The position numbers and the translations under genes are program-made. A DNA stretch of 64,000 nt from Pseudomonas sp. Bout1 (GTDB lineage: Bacteria; Pseudomonadota; Gammaproteobacteria; Pseudomonadales; Pseudomonadaceae): contig NZ_JAVIWK010000001.1 of the NCBI RefSeq assembly GCF_034314165.1, forward strand, positions 5,719,001-5,783,000, written 5' to 3'. The notes beneath the pieces are model-generated. The model did no database searches, was not told the origin of the DNA, and saw nothing but the letters and a program-made list of their open reading frames with translations. This document shows, piece by piece, positions 7,826 to 14,863 of this stretch. Positions within the stretch are counted from its first letter, which is position 1. Each line of letters begins with the position of its first letter.

Positions 7826-9216
7826 CGTTTGGTCGCTCGCACAAGCAGTTGCTCGAGCAGCTTGAGGCCCAGGTCGATTTCCGGGTAGGTGATTTCCAGC
7901 GACGGGGCCAGGGTAATCACGTTCTTGTAGTAGCCGCCCACGTCGAGGATCAAGCCAAGTTTCTGACCGTCCACCACCATGTCGCCCTTCATGCCTTCAT
8001 CGACCATGTAGTCCAGGGTGGCCTTGTCCGGGGTGAAGCCGTCAGCGGTGCAGATTTCGCAGCGCAGCGCCAGGCCCAGGCCATCGACGTCGCCGATGAT
8101 CGGGAAGCGCTTTTGCAGCTCTTGCAGGCCGGCCAGGAAGTATTTGCCCTTGGCCATGACCATCGCGCCGTAGTCGACTTCGCTGGTCATTTTGAACATT
8201 TCCAGGCCTACCGCAGTACCCAGCGGGTTGGATGCGAAGGTGGAGTGGGTGGAACCTGGCGGGAAGATCTTCGGGTTGATCAGCTCTTCACGCGCCCAGA
8301 TGCCGCCCAGCGGGTTCAGGCCGTTGGTCAGTGCCTTGCCGAAGACGATCACGTCCGGTTTGACGTCGAAGTGTTCGATCGACCACAGCTTGCCGGTACG
8401 CCAGAAACCCATCTGGATTTCGTCGACGACCATCAGGATGCCGTGCTGGTCGAGGACCTGCTTGAGCTCGCTGTAGAAGTTCATCGGCGGGATCACGTAG
8501 CCGCCGGTGCCCTGGATCGGCTCGACGTAAAAGGCTGCGTATTCGCACTGGTTGGTTTTTGGGTCCCAAACGCCGTTGTATTCAGTTTCGAACAGACGGG
8601 CGAACTGCTGCACGCAGTGGCTGCTGTATTCTTCCTTGGTCATGCCTTTAGGGCCGCGGAAGTGATACGGGAACGGGATGAAGTTGGCGCGCTCACCGAA
8701 GTGGCCGTAGCGGCGACGGTAGCGGAAGCTCGAAGTGATCGAGGAAGCGCCCAGGGTACGGCCGTGGTAGCCGCCTTCGAAGGCGAACATCAAGCTCTTG
8801 CCGTTGGAGGCGTTACGCACAACCTTCAAGGAGTCTTCGATGGACTGCGAACCGCCCACGTTGAAGTGCACGCGACCGTCCAGGCCAAACTTGTTCTTGG
8901 CGTCGACGGCGATCATTTCCGACAGTTCGATCTTGCCTTTGTGCAGGTACTGGCTGGCGATTTGTGGCAGGGTGTCGATCTGCTGTTTCAGCGCGTTGTT
9001 CAGGCGCGGGTTGGCGTAGCCGAAGTTGACGGCCGAGTACCACATTTGCAGGTCGAGGTAAGCCTGGTCTTCGGTATCCCACACGTAGGAGCCTTCGCAG
9101 CGGCTGAAAATGCGCGGCGGGTCGATGTAGTGCACGGTGTCGCCGTAGGAGCAGTACTTGGCTTCTTTATCCAGAAGAACCTGGTCTTCTGCGGTAGCGA
9201 TGCGGATATCAGACAT
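7822..9216 (-). CDS. PLP-dependent class III aminotransferase family enzyme
   Basis: This 464-residue fold-type I PLP enzyme has class III motifs: EPIQGTGGYVIPP, the cofactor Asp region VVDEIQMGFWRTG, and the Schiff-base Lys in VFGKALTNGLNPLGG. The start MSDIRIATAEDQ at 9216 is chosen because homologous sequence begins there; the longer frame runs through the phosphatase gene. It overlaps the HAD gene by eight bases and the hydrolase by four. Class III enzymes include omega-aminotransferases, dialkylglycine decarboxylases and phospho-lyases. Pairing with a HAD phosphatase leaves open a phosphorylated amine or amino-alcohol substrate, which is inference only. Confidence 0.85.
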   Translation of the reverse strand: MSDIRIATAEDQVLLDKEAKYCSYGDTVHYIDPPRIFSRCEGSYVWDTEDQAYLDLQMWYSAVNFGYANPRLNNALKQQIDTLPQIASQYLHKGKIELSEMIAVDAKNKFGLDGRVHFNVGGSQSIEDSLKVVRNASNGKSLMFAFEGGYHGRTLGASSITSSFRYRRRYGHFGERANFIPFPYHFRGPKGMTKEEYSSHCVQQFARLFETEYNGVWDPKTNQCEYAAFYVEPIQGTGGYVIPPMNFYSELKQVLDQHGILMVVDEIQMGFWRTGKLWSIEHFDVKPDVIVFGKALTNGLNPLGGIWAREELINPKIFPPGSTHSTFASNPLGTAVGLEMFKMTSEVDYGAMVMAKGKYFLAGLQELQKRFPIIGDVDGLGLALRCEICTADGFTPDKATLDYMVDEGMKGDMVVDGQKLGLILDVGGYYKNVITLAPSLEITYPEIDLGLKLLEQLLVRATKR

Positions 9217-9913
9217 GGTGGAAGAGTTCCTGATTGTCGGAAGACGTGTTGAAAGAGGTGGCGTTGGCGGCGATGCCCTGAGGCAGCTTTGCCAGCAATG
9301 CAGGCAGTTCGGCAAAGGTGTCGAACCGCACGTAAGGGATGTCGTTGGCTTCGCAGTAGTCGGCCAGGCTGGCCTTGGCAAACACGAAGTCGGCGGTAGA
9401 GGCCACGCACATGTCGGACTTGCCGTCGCCGATCACCAGCACGCGCTTGTTGCCCGGCGTGGACTTGCACTTGCAGTTGCCGGAAGCGGCGCGGCAGGCA
9501 TCGCTGGAATACGGGAAGTCGATGCGCCAGCTGTTCTGGTCGACCTGGCGCAGGCGGTTGGCGAGGATCGGCAGCAAGGTCACGTAGTTGCGCGACAGGA
9601 TCCGCGCGATGCCTTGCTCGATGCCATCGCTGACCACTTCAATGGAAGCACCCAGGCCAATCACGTGGTCGACGAAATCCGGGAAGTCCGGGTCGATCTC
9701 AACGCTGTCGAAATACGCCAGCAACTCGCTGGGCGTGGCCTTGATCAGGGCCAGTTGGCGGCTCAGGCATTCGCGTGAGCCGATGTGCCCGTCCAGCCAT
9801 TCCTGTTCGATGGTTTCCCACTCGGGGCCGGCGAAGCGTTGGAGGACGTTGTCGATGACATCGGTGGGGGTGATGGTCCCGTCGAAGTCACACACGATAT
9901 GCCAGTGAATCAT
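9209..9913 (-). CDS. HAD-IB phosphatase (MtnX-like), first gene of the operon
   Basis: This 234-residue haloacid-dehalogenase phosphatase has nucleophile motif DFDGTIT at about 9-15, motif II SDG near 103, and motif IV GDGKSDMCVA near 170. It is close to the MtnX/SerB-like HAD-IB group that removes phosphate from small metabolites. The start at 9913 follows AAGGAAAGG and coincides with the beginning of the fold. No methionine-salvage genes are nearby, so MtnX function is unlikely. A sigma-54-type promoter lies 66-81 bases upstream, making this the promoter-proximal gene of the six-gene operon. Confidence 0.85.
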   Translation of the reverse strand: MIHWHIVCDFDGTITPTDVIDNVLQRFAGPEWETIEQEWLDGHIGSRECLSRQLALIKATPSELLAYFDSVEIDPDFPDFVDHVIGLGASIEVVSDGIEQGIARILSRNYVTLLPILANRLRQVDQNSWRIDFPYSSDACRAASGNCKCKSTPGNKRVLVIGDGKSDMCVASTADFVFAKASLADYCEANDIPYVRFDTFAELPALLAKLPQGIAANATSFNTSSDNQELFHHV

Positions 9914-9978
9914 CTGCCTTTCCTTGAGTTGGAGGGCTTGAGAAGGGGCGCGCTGTCTGCGCTTGCTAAGAGGGGTAG

Positions 9979-9994
9979 AGCAGGGATTGTGCCA
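9979..9994 (-). promoter_or_regulatory. Candidate sigma-54 promoter of the HAD-aminotransferase-TCS operon
   Basis: The minus strand reads TGGCACAATCCCTGCT. GG and GC are 12 bases apart, as required for -24/-12 promoters, with one mismatch to TGGCAC-N5-TTGCT. Transcription would start near 9967, about 54 bases before the phosphatase ATG. The operon ends with a sigma-54 activator gene. Confidence 0.65.
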
Positions 9995-10055
9995 AGTGGC
10001 CAAAGCCCAGCAGGGCTGGGGGTTCGGCGCAGGGGCCGGCGGATATGTGTCGATG

Positions 10056-10082
10056 GAGCTACAATTTTTGTAGCTCGCTACA
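10056..10082. promoter_or_regulatory. Dyad operator, candidate upstream activator site
   Basis: Arms GAGCTACAA and TTGTAGCTC are perfect inverted repeats separated by TTT. The second arm forms another perfect dyad, TGTAGC-TC-GCTACA. There are thus three GCTACAA half sites in alternating orientation. The block lies 62-88 bp behind the sigma-54 promoter (about -89 to -115 from the predicted start), the normal place for an enhancer-binding-protein site. It also lies about 75 bases before the divergent mipA-like gene. Confidence 0.6.
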
Positions 10083-10155
10083 AACAAGATGAGTGCTTGC
10101 GCAGCCAAGGGCGTTCGCGCGTTCATGCGCGCATGTTCAGATAAGGAAACGCTCC

Positions 10156-10926
10156 ATGTTCAGGGTTACTTCTGCTGTATTCGCCGGTTTACTGGGGCTG
10201 TGGGGTGTTTGTGGCGACGTCCTGGCCGACGGCATCACGGGTGAGGTGGGCGCCGGTATCAGCTATCAGCCCCACGACCCCACCGCCAGCCGCTACGAAA
10301 CGCGGCCCATCCCCTATTTCGACCTGGATTGGGGAAGCGTCAGCCTGGGCACCGACGACGGCTTGACCTGGAGCGCCCTCAATACCCACGGCATTACCGC
10401 CGGGCCCTACATCAATTACCTGCAGGGGCGCACCTCCAACGGTTCGCTGCAGGGCTTGCGCAATGTCTCGGACATGGCCGAGGTGGGTGGTTTCATCCAG
10501 TACGCGCCCGCAGACTTCTGGCGCATCTACGCCCAGATGGGCCAGGCCGTAGGCGGTGGTCGTGACCAAAGTGGCGTGCTGGGCAAACTCGGCGGCGAGC
10601 TGGGCTACCCGCTGGGCGGCGGTATCATCGGCAGCAGCGGCCTGATGGCGCACTTTGCCGACGCACGCCAGACCCAAACCTATTTTGGGGTCGACGCCAA
10701 CGAATCCGCCTCCTCCGGCATTCGCCCGTACAACGCCAGCGGCGGTTTCCAGAACCTGACGCTGACCCAGAGTTTCGAATTCCCCCTGGCGCACAACTGG
10801 TCGCTGCTGACCAGCGCCAGTTGGGTCCACCTGGTGGGCTCGGCCTCCAACAGCAGCATCGTCAAGGAAACCGGGGACGTGAATCAGGGCCAGGTGCAGA
10901 CGGCCATCAGCTACAAGTTCGAGTAG
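10156..10926 (+). CDS. MipA/OmpV family outer-membrane protein
   Basis: The 256-residue protein has an N-terminal signal peptide (MFRVTSAVFAGLLGLWGVCGDVLA). The rest alternates polar and hydrophobic strands with many Gly, Tyr and Asn, and ends in YKFE, like an outer-membrane beta-barrel. The overall pattern (GEVGAGISYQP, GPYINYLQG, LGKLGGELGYPLG) fits MipA/OmpV, a family named after an MltA-interacting scaffold protein but often of unknown role. The start ATG follows AAGGAAAC. It is transcribed divergently from the HAD-led operon across a 242-bp region holding the dyad and the sigma-54 promoter. Confidence 0.78.
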   Translation: MFRVTSAVFAGLLGLWGVCGDVLADGITGEVGAGISYQPHDPTASRYETRPIPYFDLDWGSVSLGTDDGLTWSALNTHGITAGPYINYLQGRTSNGSLQGLRNVSDMAEVGGFIQYAPADFWRIYAQMGQAVGGGRDQSGVLGKLGGELGYPLGGGIIGSSGLMAHFADARQTQTYFGVDANESASSGIRPYNASGGFQNLTLTQSFEFPLAHNWSLLTSASWVHLVGSASNSSIVKETGDVNQGQVQTAISYKFE

Positions 10927-10927
10927 C

Positions 10928-11062
10928 CGATACACCGTTTGTTACTACGAGCATTTCGGCGGCAACCCGCACGTGCCGATTGCCCCACAGCAGCGTGAGG
11001 CGTGCGTGAAGGATATTGCGGTGTCACACGGGCTGGGCTTTTGGGTGGCACACCGCACGTAA
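10928..11062 (+). pseudogene. Possible remnant coding fragment after mipA
   Basis: One frame without a start codon stays open for 44 codons to a TAA at 11060-11062 and reads ...YYEHFGGNPHVPIAPQQREACVKDIAV..., which has protein-like composition. There is no ATG and no ribosome site. It may be the tail of a decayed gene or chance. I do not recognise the family. Confidence 0.2.
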
Positions 11063-11067
11063 TGACG

Positions 11068-11094
11068 AACGTTCCCACGCTGTGCGCGGGAACG
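11068..11094. repeat. Short palindrome, dispersed Pseudomonas hairpin type
   Basis: GAACGTTCCCACGC and GCGGGAACG form a stem just beyond the end of the DMT gene on the minus strand. Similar GTTCCCACGC hairpins recur in fluorescent Pseudomonas intergenic regions. It may act as a transcription end for the minus-strand operon, although no clear T run follows. Confidence 0.45.
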
Positions 11095-11100
11095 ATCAAT

Positions 11101-11523
11101 TCAGTTCTCTTCGCCTTCAGCCAGCAACGCTATCCCGCCGATAATCACCGCCACGCCCACCCAGTGCAGCACGCTGATGTGCTCCCCCAGGCCCAGCCAG
11201 GAGCCCAGCAGCACCACCACAAATACCAGTGAACTCAGCGGAAAGGCCAGCGACAAACTGCTGCGCCGCAGTATCAGCATCCACACGAAAAACGCGCCGA
11301 TATAGCTGGCAATCGCCGCCAGGATCCCCGGGTTGCGCGCCACGTCTGCCAGCCATTGCAGGGTAAAATCCATCTGCCCCAATTGGTCGCCGGCCACCTT
11401 GGTAAACAATTGCCCGGCGCTTTCGGTGCCGATCAGCAACGCCCACAACACCACGGTGCCCAGGCGCCCGTGCAGCCAGCCGGCCGGCCGTTCGGGCGTC
11501 ACGGCAATATTCTCTGAGTTCAT
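11101..11523 (-). CDS. Small DMT (EamA-type half) transporter, second of a pair
   Basis: This 140-residue protein has four transmembrane segments and the half-size EamA or SMR-like layout. A first helix carries LIGTESAGQLFTKVAG, and the last pair carries SLAFPLSSLVFVVVLLGSWLGLGEH then GVAVIIGGIALLA, typical of DMT carriers. The ATG overlaps the stop of the upstream DMT gene (ATGA). Two consecutive small DMT genes usually form a heterodimeric exporter, as with ArnE/ArnF. The cargo is not visible here; the operon partner is an arginase-like enzyme. Confidence 0.75.
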   Translation of the reverse strand: MNSENIAVTPERPAGWLHGRLGTVVLWALLIGTESAGQLFTKVAGDQLGQMDFTLQWLADVARNPGILAAIASYIGAFFVWMLILRRSSLSLAFPLSSLVFVVVLLGSWLGLGEHISVLHWVGVAVIIGGIALLAEGEEN

Positions 11524-11900
11524 GCTTGAGTTCCTGCAATAGCCACCAGCATCACGCCGGCAGTGATAACCATCGTGCCCATCCAGCGGCGGCGGCTGAC
11601 GGTTTCACCGAGTACCACCTTGCCTGCCAGCACCACGCCGCAATACGCCAGCGCCGCTGACGGAAACAACAGGCTCAAGGGCGCCCGGGACAATGCCTCC
11701 AGCCATACGAAAAACTCGATCGCGTAGGCGCCGATCCCGGCCCACAACAGCGGCGCATTGAACACCTGGCCCCAGAATGCATTCAGGCGAAACCCGCCCT
11801 CCAGTTCCGGCAACCGGTCCAGGCCGATCTTGAAACACAACTGGCCAACCACATCGAGCACGATGGAAAAGGCCACCAGCAACACCACAGTCAGGGTCAC
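11520..11900 (-). CDS. Small DMT (EamA-type half) transporter, first of a pair
   Basis: This 126-residue protein has four transmembrane helices: an opening helix with VLDVVGQLCFKIGLD, APLSLLFPSAALAYCGVVLAGKVVLGE in the third segment, and MGTMVITAGVMLVAIAG at the end. The E/Q in helix 1 and the S(L)xFP motif place it in the DMT superfamily. The start is GTG, overlapping the arginase-like stop (GTGA). It is similar in size and motif positions to the next gene, so a heterodimer is likely. Translation of all three genes appears coupled. Confidence 0.75.
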   Translation of the reverse strand: MTLTVVLLVAFSIVLDVVGQLCFKIGLDRLPELEGGFRLNAFWGQVFNAPLLWAGIGAYAIEFFVWLEALSRAPLSLLFPSAALAYCGVVLAGKVVLGETVSRRRWMGTMVITAGVMLVAIAGTQA

Positions 11901-12817
11901 GGAAACAGCTCCTCAAACAGATTGATCAACGCCTCGTTGGTCGCGGCGTTGCGCAGCAAGTCCTCTTCACTCCAGCGCTCGGCCGGCGGTTGGTCGGACT
12001 TGGCTTCCCAGCGCTTGAACGCGTTACTGAACGCCGGCGTCGCGAACTCGCCACACACATCAATGCCAATGATGCGCTTACTCGCAGCCAGCGCTCGCAG
12101 GGCTTGCAGCAGGTGGGTCAGGCGCATGCCGCCCTGGTCCCAGTTGGTGGCCGCGTCTTCGCTGGCGAGCACGTCTTTGTCGATGGTGATCCAGATCGCT
12201 TCGGTGGGCAGGCTGGCGATCATCTGCGCGAGGAACACGCTCCAGTCCAGTTCGGCCAGGTTTTGCCAGTGCAGGTGGTTTTCCTGCTGGTGGTGACCGG
12301 CGCCATCGCCCACCCGGCCCCAGACTTTCGACGGCGCGTGCTGCCAGGGAAACAGCTGCAAATCCCCACGTTTCAGGGCGCCAAGGTTGCCACCCCGTAA
12401 CTGCGGGTTGTGCAGGTCATCGCTGCACGGGCCGAGGGTGACGATGCGTTTGATCGCCGGCATTTTCAGCGCCCGATTGACCCACGAGCCACAGTGGCGG
12501 CGCGGCGCAAAGCGCACCCAGTCGGGGTGGTTGTCGAAGTGGATCAGGCTGATGGGTTCTTTCAGGTCGGCCAGGAACGCCGGGGTCAGGTGGTGATAGT
12601 CGCCGGAGCCGACGAACAGGATTTCGGGCCGGGCGCCGGCGGGCCGGGGCCGCCGGGCCAGGCGTTCAGCAAAGCGCCTATAGGTTTTTTCGGTAGACCA
12701 CAGGCGCAGCTTCGGGCCGAGGTCGAGCAGGTCCAGGCGCGTGGCCTGGCCGCTGGCAAGACGTTGGGCAATCGGTGCCTGGCCGGTGAGGCTGTGATCG
12801 AGGTCAAGAATGTTCAA
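11897..12817 (-). CDS. Arginase/agmatinase-fold (ureohydrolase family) protein
   Basis: This protein of 306 residues carries manganese-binding signatures of the ureohydrolase fold in altered form: GSGDYHHLTP near 71, SLIHFDNHPDW near 90-99 (family: DAHxD), and TIDKDVL near 203 (family: DxDxxDP). The match to DxD-type ligands is incomplete, so it may act on a substrate other than arginine or agmatine. The start is TTG at 12817, preceded by AGGAGGTG. It is the first gene of a three-gene overlapping operon with two small DMT carriers, which suggests that a product or substrate is moved across the membrane. Confidence 0.72.
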   Translation of the reverse strand: MNILDLDHSLTGQAPIAQRLASGQATRLDLLDLGPKLRLWSTEKTYRRFAERLARRPRPAGARPEILFVGSGDYHHLTPAFLADLKEPISLIHFDNHPDWVRFAPRRHCGSWVNRALKMPAIKRIVTLGPCSDDLHNPQLRGGNLGALKRGDLQLFPWQHAPSKVWGRVGDGAGHHQQENHLHWQNLAELDWSVFLAQMIASLPTEAIWITIDKDVLASEDAATNWDQGGMRLTHLLQALRALAASKRIIGIDVCGEFATPAFSNAFKRWEAKSDQPPAERWSEEDLLRNAATNEALINLFEELFP

Positions 12818-12923
12818 GGAAATGTTTCACCTCCTGGCAGCGCCCATCCAGACACCGGGTTCATCACGCATGAACGCCGGCCGAATGGGCTTTAGGGGGT
12901 GAATGCAAGGGACGGGCCAGCGC

Positions 12924-13577
12924 TTAACCCTTGGTCTCGGCGATGATCTGCCGGATCGCTCCGACGAAGGCTTCTGCCGGTTGCCCGCCGCTGACTGCGT
13001 ACTGGTCGTTGAACACGATGGTCGGCACCGAAGTCACCCCGCGAGACACCCACACCTGCTCCTGCTCACGCACCTGGGCTGCGTATTCAGTGGAGGCCAG
13101 GATTTCTTCCGCGCGCTGGCGGTCCAGGCCCACACCTTCGGCAATCGCCGCCAGGGTGGCGTGATCCGAGGGGTTTTGCTGGTCGGTGAAGTAGGCCTTG
13201 AACAGCGCTTCCTTGAGGTTGTATTGCAAGCCCTCAAGCCCGGCCCAATGCAACAGCCGGTGCGCGTCAAAGGTGTTATAGATGCGGCTCTGGCCGTCGG
13301 TGCGGAAGGCAAACCCGAGTTCGGCACCCATGTCGCGAATCCGCGCGCGGTTGGCCTGGGATTGTTCGGCGGTGGAGCCGTATTTTTCGCTGACGTGCTC
13401 GGTGATGTTCTGGCCTTCAGGGGCCATCTTCGGGTTCAGCTCAAAGGGCTGGAAATGAATCTCTGCCTGCACCTGCGCGCCCAGTTGGTCCAGGGCTTCG
13501 GTCAGGCCACGCAGGCCGATGATGCACCAGGGGCAGGATACATCGCTGACGAAATCGATTTTCAGGGGAGTACTCAT
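12924..13577 (-). CDS. DsbA-family oxidoreductase, FrnE type
   Basis: This 217-residue thioredoxin-fold protein has CPWC at about 14-17 (DVSCPWCIIG) near its N-terminus and a helical insert. It has no signal peptide, so unlike DsbA it is cytoplasmic. The cis-Pro region TSVPTIVFNDQYAVSGGQPAE near 180-200 matches FrnE-like polyketide-associated or stress disulfide isomerases. It stands alone between the arginase-like operon and the exported hydrolase. Substrate unknown. Confidence 0.85.
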   Translation of the reverse strand: MSTPLKIDFVSDVSCPWCIIGLRGLTEALDQLGAQVQAEIHFQPFELNPKMAPEGQNITEHVSEKYGSTAEQSQANRARIRDMGAELGFAFRTDGQSRIYNTFDAHRLLHWAGLEGLQYNLKEALFKAYFTDQQNPSDHATLAAIAEGVGLDRQRAEEILASTEYAAQVREQEQVWVSRGVTSVPTIVFNDQYAVSGGQPAEAFVGAIRQIIAETKG

Positions 13578-13639
13578 GACTAGGCAACCTCGCAGGCATT
13601 AAACGCCAGAAAGGTCCCACGATACACCCCGCCAAGCCC

Positions 13640-14659
13640 TTACAAAACCTTCGCCGGCCCCACCGGGTCGATCTGTGCCCAATGGGCTGCATCCTGGCGG
13701 TGCTCTTGCAAATAGGGCAGCACCGCCGCCAGCAACGGCGCCTTGAACGCCTCCTGGAAACGATGCGCCAGGCCTGGGATCAGCCGCAACTGGCTGCCCT
13801 GGATATGCGCTGCCAGGTGCACGCCGTGCATCACCGGCAACAACGGATCGGCGGTGCCGTGCACCACCAGGGTCGGTACGCGCAGTTGGTTGAGCAGCGG
13901 CACCCGGCTCGGTTCAGCGAGGATCGCCATGATCTGGCGCTTCACCCCGTCGGGGTTGAACGCCCGGTCGTAGGACTGCGCCGCCTGCTGCAACAGCACC
14001 TGGCGATCATCCTTCACGTAGGGGCTGCCCAGCGCCGCCAACAGGTCGGCCTGTTGTTCCAGGGCCACTTCACGATTGGGTGCGCTGCGCCGTGACAGCA
14101 ATTGCACCAGTGCTGCGCTCGGCGCCGGCAGGCCTTCGGCACCGGAGCTGGTCATGATCAGGGTCAGGCTTTCCACCCGCTGGGGCGCCATCGCCGCCAA
14201 ATGCTGGGCGATCATCCCGCCCATGCTCGCCCCCAGCACGTGGAATTGCTGGATGTGCAACCCGTCCATCAGGCCCAGTGCGTCGTCGGCCATATCGGTC
14301 AGGGTGTAGGGCGCCGCCACCGGCAGGCCGAGCTTATAGCGCAGCACCTCAAAGGTCAGGTTGGCGCTGGCGGGCGCCTGGCGCCAGGTCGACAGGCCAA
14401 CGTCGCGGTTGTCATAGCGGATTACCCGAAAACCTTGCTCACACAGGGCCACCACCACCTCGTCCGGCCAGTGAATCAACTGGCCGCCCAGGCCCATCAC
14501 CAGCAGCAACGCCGGGTCGGAGGCGCGACCAATGCTCTGGTACGCCAGGCTTACCTGGTCCAGGTCCACCCGCTCAGTCGGGACATTCACATCACATCGA
14601 GACGCCGCAAAGGACGGCAGGCCGAACAATAGAGCGGCCATCAAAACCAACACACGCAT
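13640..14659 (-). CDS. Exported alpha/beta hydrolase
   Basis: This 339-residue protein begins [20 protein letters not shown], a clear signal peptide, which fixes the start at 14659; the upstream open frame lacks family character. The hydrolase core has [12 protein letters not shown] (oxyanion region), YDNRDVGLS, the nucleophile elbow [17 protein letters not shown] with the acid, and GLAHRFQE with the catalytic His. It likely works in the periplasm or outside on an ester or lactone. Its promoter is in the 204-bp divergent region shared with the giant toxin gene. Confidence 0.8.
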   Translation of the reverse strand: MRVLVLMAALLFGLPSFAASRCDVNVPTERVDLDQVSLAYQSIGRASDPALLLVMGLGGQLIHWPDEVVVALCEQGFRVIRYDNRDVGLSTWRQAPASANLTFEVLRYKLGLPVAAPYTLTDMADDALGLMDGLHIQQFHVLGASMGGMIAQHLAAMAPQRVESLTLIMTSSGAEGLPAPSAALVQLLSRRSAPNREVALEQQADLLAALGSPYVKDDRQVLLQQAAQSYDRAFNPDGVKRQIMAILAEPSRVPLLNQLRVPTLVVHGTADPLLPVMHGVHLAAHIQGSQLRLIPGLAHRFQEAFKAPLLAAVLPYLQEHRQDAAHWAQIDPVGPAKVL

Positions 14660-14863
14660 GAAAAACACCGAAACGCAGAACCCCAGTAGAGCGCGAGTCT
14701 GATGAAGTTTGTTCAAGCGCGCTGCCACAGTTACGTGACAATTTCGTGAAGGGCGCCCAATGGTCATCCCGATATCTATCTATCACCGCAAGCCCGGGGC
14801 GCGCCCTTTTAATGAGCCATTGCCGGCACGACCGGTCTCATCAGGGCTACAGCGAACACCATC

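Noticed and set aside
7579..9252. A 557-codon open frame on the plus strand
   Set aside because: Antisense to the hydrolase and aminotransferase genes, with no recognisable protein features.
14700..14863. Possible hrp box before the 1866-residue toxin gene
   Set aside because: No GGAACC-N15/16-CCAC pattern is present. The same holds for 37265-37353 before the NEL-type gene.
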